Part shown: in pieces, positions 10,016-10,772 of the stretch
Numbering within the stretch: position 1 is the stretch's first letter
How the letters are laid out: each line of letters starts with the position of its first letter
NCBI GenBank assembly: GCA_017633195.1
Contig: JAGBPV010000053.1
Span: 1 to 10,772, forward strand
DNA from: a bacterium
Lineage (GTDB): Bacteria; Bacillota_I; Bacilli_A; Mycoplasmatales; Mycoplasmoidaceae
DNA: 10,772 nucleotides
Direction: 5' to 3'
Notes under the pieces: model-generated
What the model was told of the DNA's origin: nothing
What the model saw: only the letters and a program-made list of their open reading frames with translations
Database searches by the model: none
Translations under genes and position numbers: made by a program

Positions 10016-10196
10016 AAAAATAATGTAAATCTGTCACTTTATTATTTCAATAACACACTACTTTAAAAATCTTTTTTTAGTATTAATTTTGTTTCAAATA
10101 ATATTTTGTAAAATTTCTAAGTCATTTTTATAAAGTTGTTTTTACTAAGTGTTTTAAATTTGGAAATTTGTAAAAACTTAATAATAAAAAGGGAAA
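10016..10196. other. Intergenic spacer between nuclease gene and IS element, with an imperfect hairpin
   Basis: No gene is visible. An imperfect inverted repeat at 10147-10179 pairs AAGT-TTTT-AAATTT with AAATTT-AAAA-ACTT, with small bulges and a GG at the turn. It lies just outside the end of the insertion sequence. There is no T-tract on the plus strand after it, so it is not a convincing terminator for the nuclease gene. Confidence 0.35.
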
Positions 10197-10772
10197 TGCA
10201 AATCGGACAAAAAATAAATTTATATATTTAATTATAAATGATTTTTATATTCTATTGGAGTCATTCAATTCAACTTTTCTTGAATTCTTACATTATTGTA
10301 ATAATTAATGAAATTTGCAATTTCATTTTCCAATTCTTTAAATGAGATTTTTTTAGTATTTAAGTTATATATTAGTTCAGTTTTTAAAATACTAAATCAG
10401 AATTCAACAACTCTATTATCAAGTGCATTTACGACTCTAGACATTGATTGAGTTCAATGATATTTTTTAAGCATTTCAGTAAAGACTGAAGATGTATAAC
10501 ATGCTCCATGATCTGAATGTACTATTACATTTTTAGTCTTATTTTTTATTGAATCAGAAGAATCAATAATTAATTTAACATCATTATTCATTGATAATTT
10601 TCATCCGATAATTTCTTTTGTTATATGACTTATTATTACAGATAAATAAACATTATTTTGCAAGCAATCATATGTACTTGGTATATATGTAACATCGGTT
10701 GCTAATATTTCTTCTTCATGTTGTTTATTATCAAAATCTCTTAATACTAAGTCATTGATCTTTGCATTTATA
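10197..10772 (-). mobile_element. IS3-family insertion sequence, 3' portion (truncated by the window edge)
   Basis: The element's transposase-stop end is placed at the TG at 10197, because similarity to the left remnant begins within a few bases of this point (161 in the remnant), and IS3 elements end in TG/CA. The element continues past the right edge, so its other terminal repeat and target duplication cannot be seen. It lies in the same orientation as the remnant at 161-582; together they form direct repeats about 10 kb apart around the helicase and nuclease genes. Confidence 0.8.
10232..10772 (-). CDS. IS3-family (IS150-like) transposase, C-terminal integrase core, partial
   Basis: The minus-strand frame enters at the right edge and ends with TAA at 10234-10232; about 180 codons are visible, with TGA read as Trp. 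The rve-type DDE core is complete: first Asp in ATDVTYIPSTYD, second Asp in VIVHSDHGACY sixty residues later, and Glu in NRVVEFWFSILKTE exactly 35 residues after that, the D-D(35)-E spacing of the IS3 family. The C-terminus NYYNNVRIQEKLNWMTPIEY is also typical. Unlike the left copy, no frameshift or stop is seen, so this copy may be active. The 5' end, including any upstream orfA and frameshift site, lies outside the window. Confidence 0.9.

Noticed and set aside
10018..10047. Possible terminator hairpin after the nuclease gene (AAATAATG with TATTATTT)
   Set aside because: The stem is only eight A/T-rich pairs with a G-T wobble and a long loop, and no T-run follows.
1..10772. CRISPR array, tRNA or rRNA genes
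   Set aside because: No regularly spaced direct repeats, cloverleaf-like sequence or rRNA-like conserved stretches were seen on either strand.

Overview
The window comes from a very AT-rich genome (roughly a quarter G+C by eye) that reads UGA as tryptophan. Under genetic code 4, in-frame TGA codons join what would otherwise be short fragments into three long genes. This points to a mollicute of the Mycoplasma/Spiroplasma/Mesoplasma type; the species cannot be told from the sequence.

Layout: (1) 1-53, the 5' tip of an unidentified leftward gene. (2) 161-582, a decayed leftward IS3-family transposase tail. (3) 583-847, non-coding or unrecognised sequence with an 11-bp inverted repeat and a possible promoter. 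(4) 848-3526, an 892-aa protein of unknown function. (5) 3514-8145, a 1543-aa superfamily 2 DEAH-box helicase with several zinc-binding cysteine clusters and a C-terminal DUF1998/MZB-type domain; its start lies inside the end of the preceding gene. (6) 8176-8227, a strong hairpin that probably ends this two-gene unit. (7) 8300-10015, a separately promoted 571-aa GIY-YIG nuclease with three DUF4357 repeats. (8) 10197 to the window end, the 3' portion of a second, apparently intact IS3-family element in the same orientation as the remnant on the left.

Interpretation: a large DUF1998/MZB helicase co-translated with a long uncharacterised partner is the architecture of helicase-based anti-phage systems (Druantia with DruE, DISARM with DrmA/DrmB, and relatives). 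A GIY-YIG nuclease next door and IS elements on both sides fit a small defence island. The nearest known layout I can suggest is the two-gene Druantia type III (DruH plus DruE). The partner protein cannot be matched to DruH by eye, so a new or divergent helicase-plus-partner system adapted to UGA=Trp hosts is a reasonable hypothesis. Whether the nuclease belongs to the system or is only a neighbour is open, because it has its own promoter beyond a terminator.
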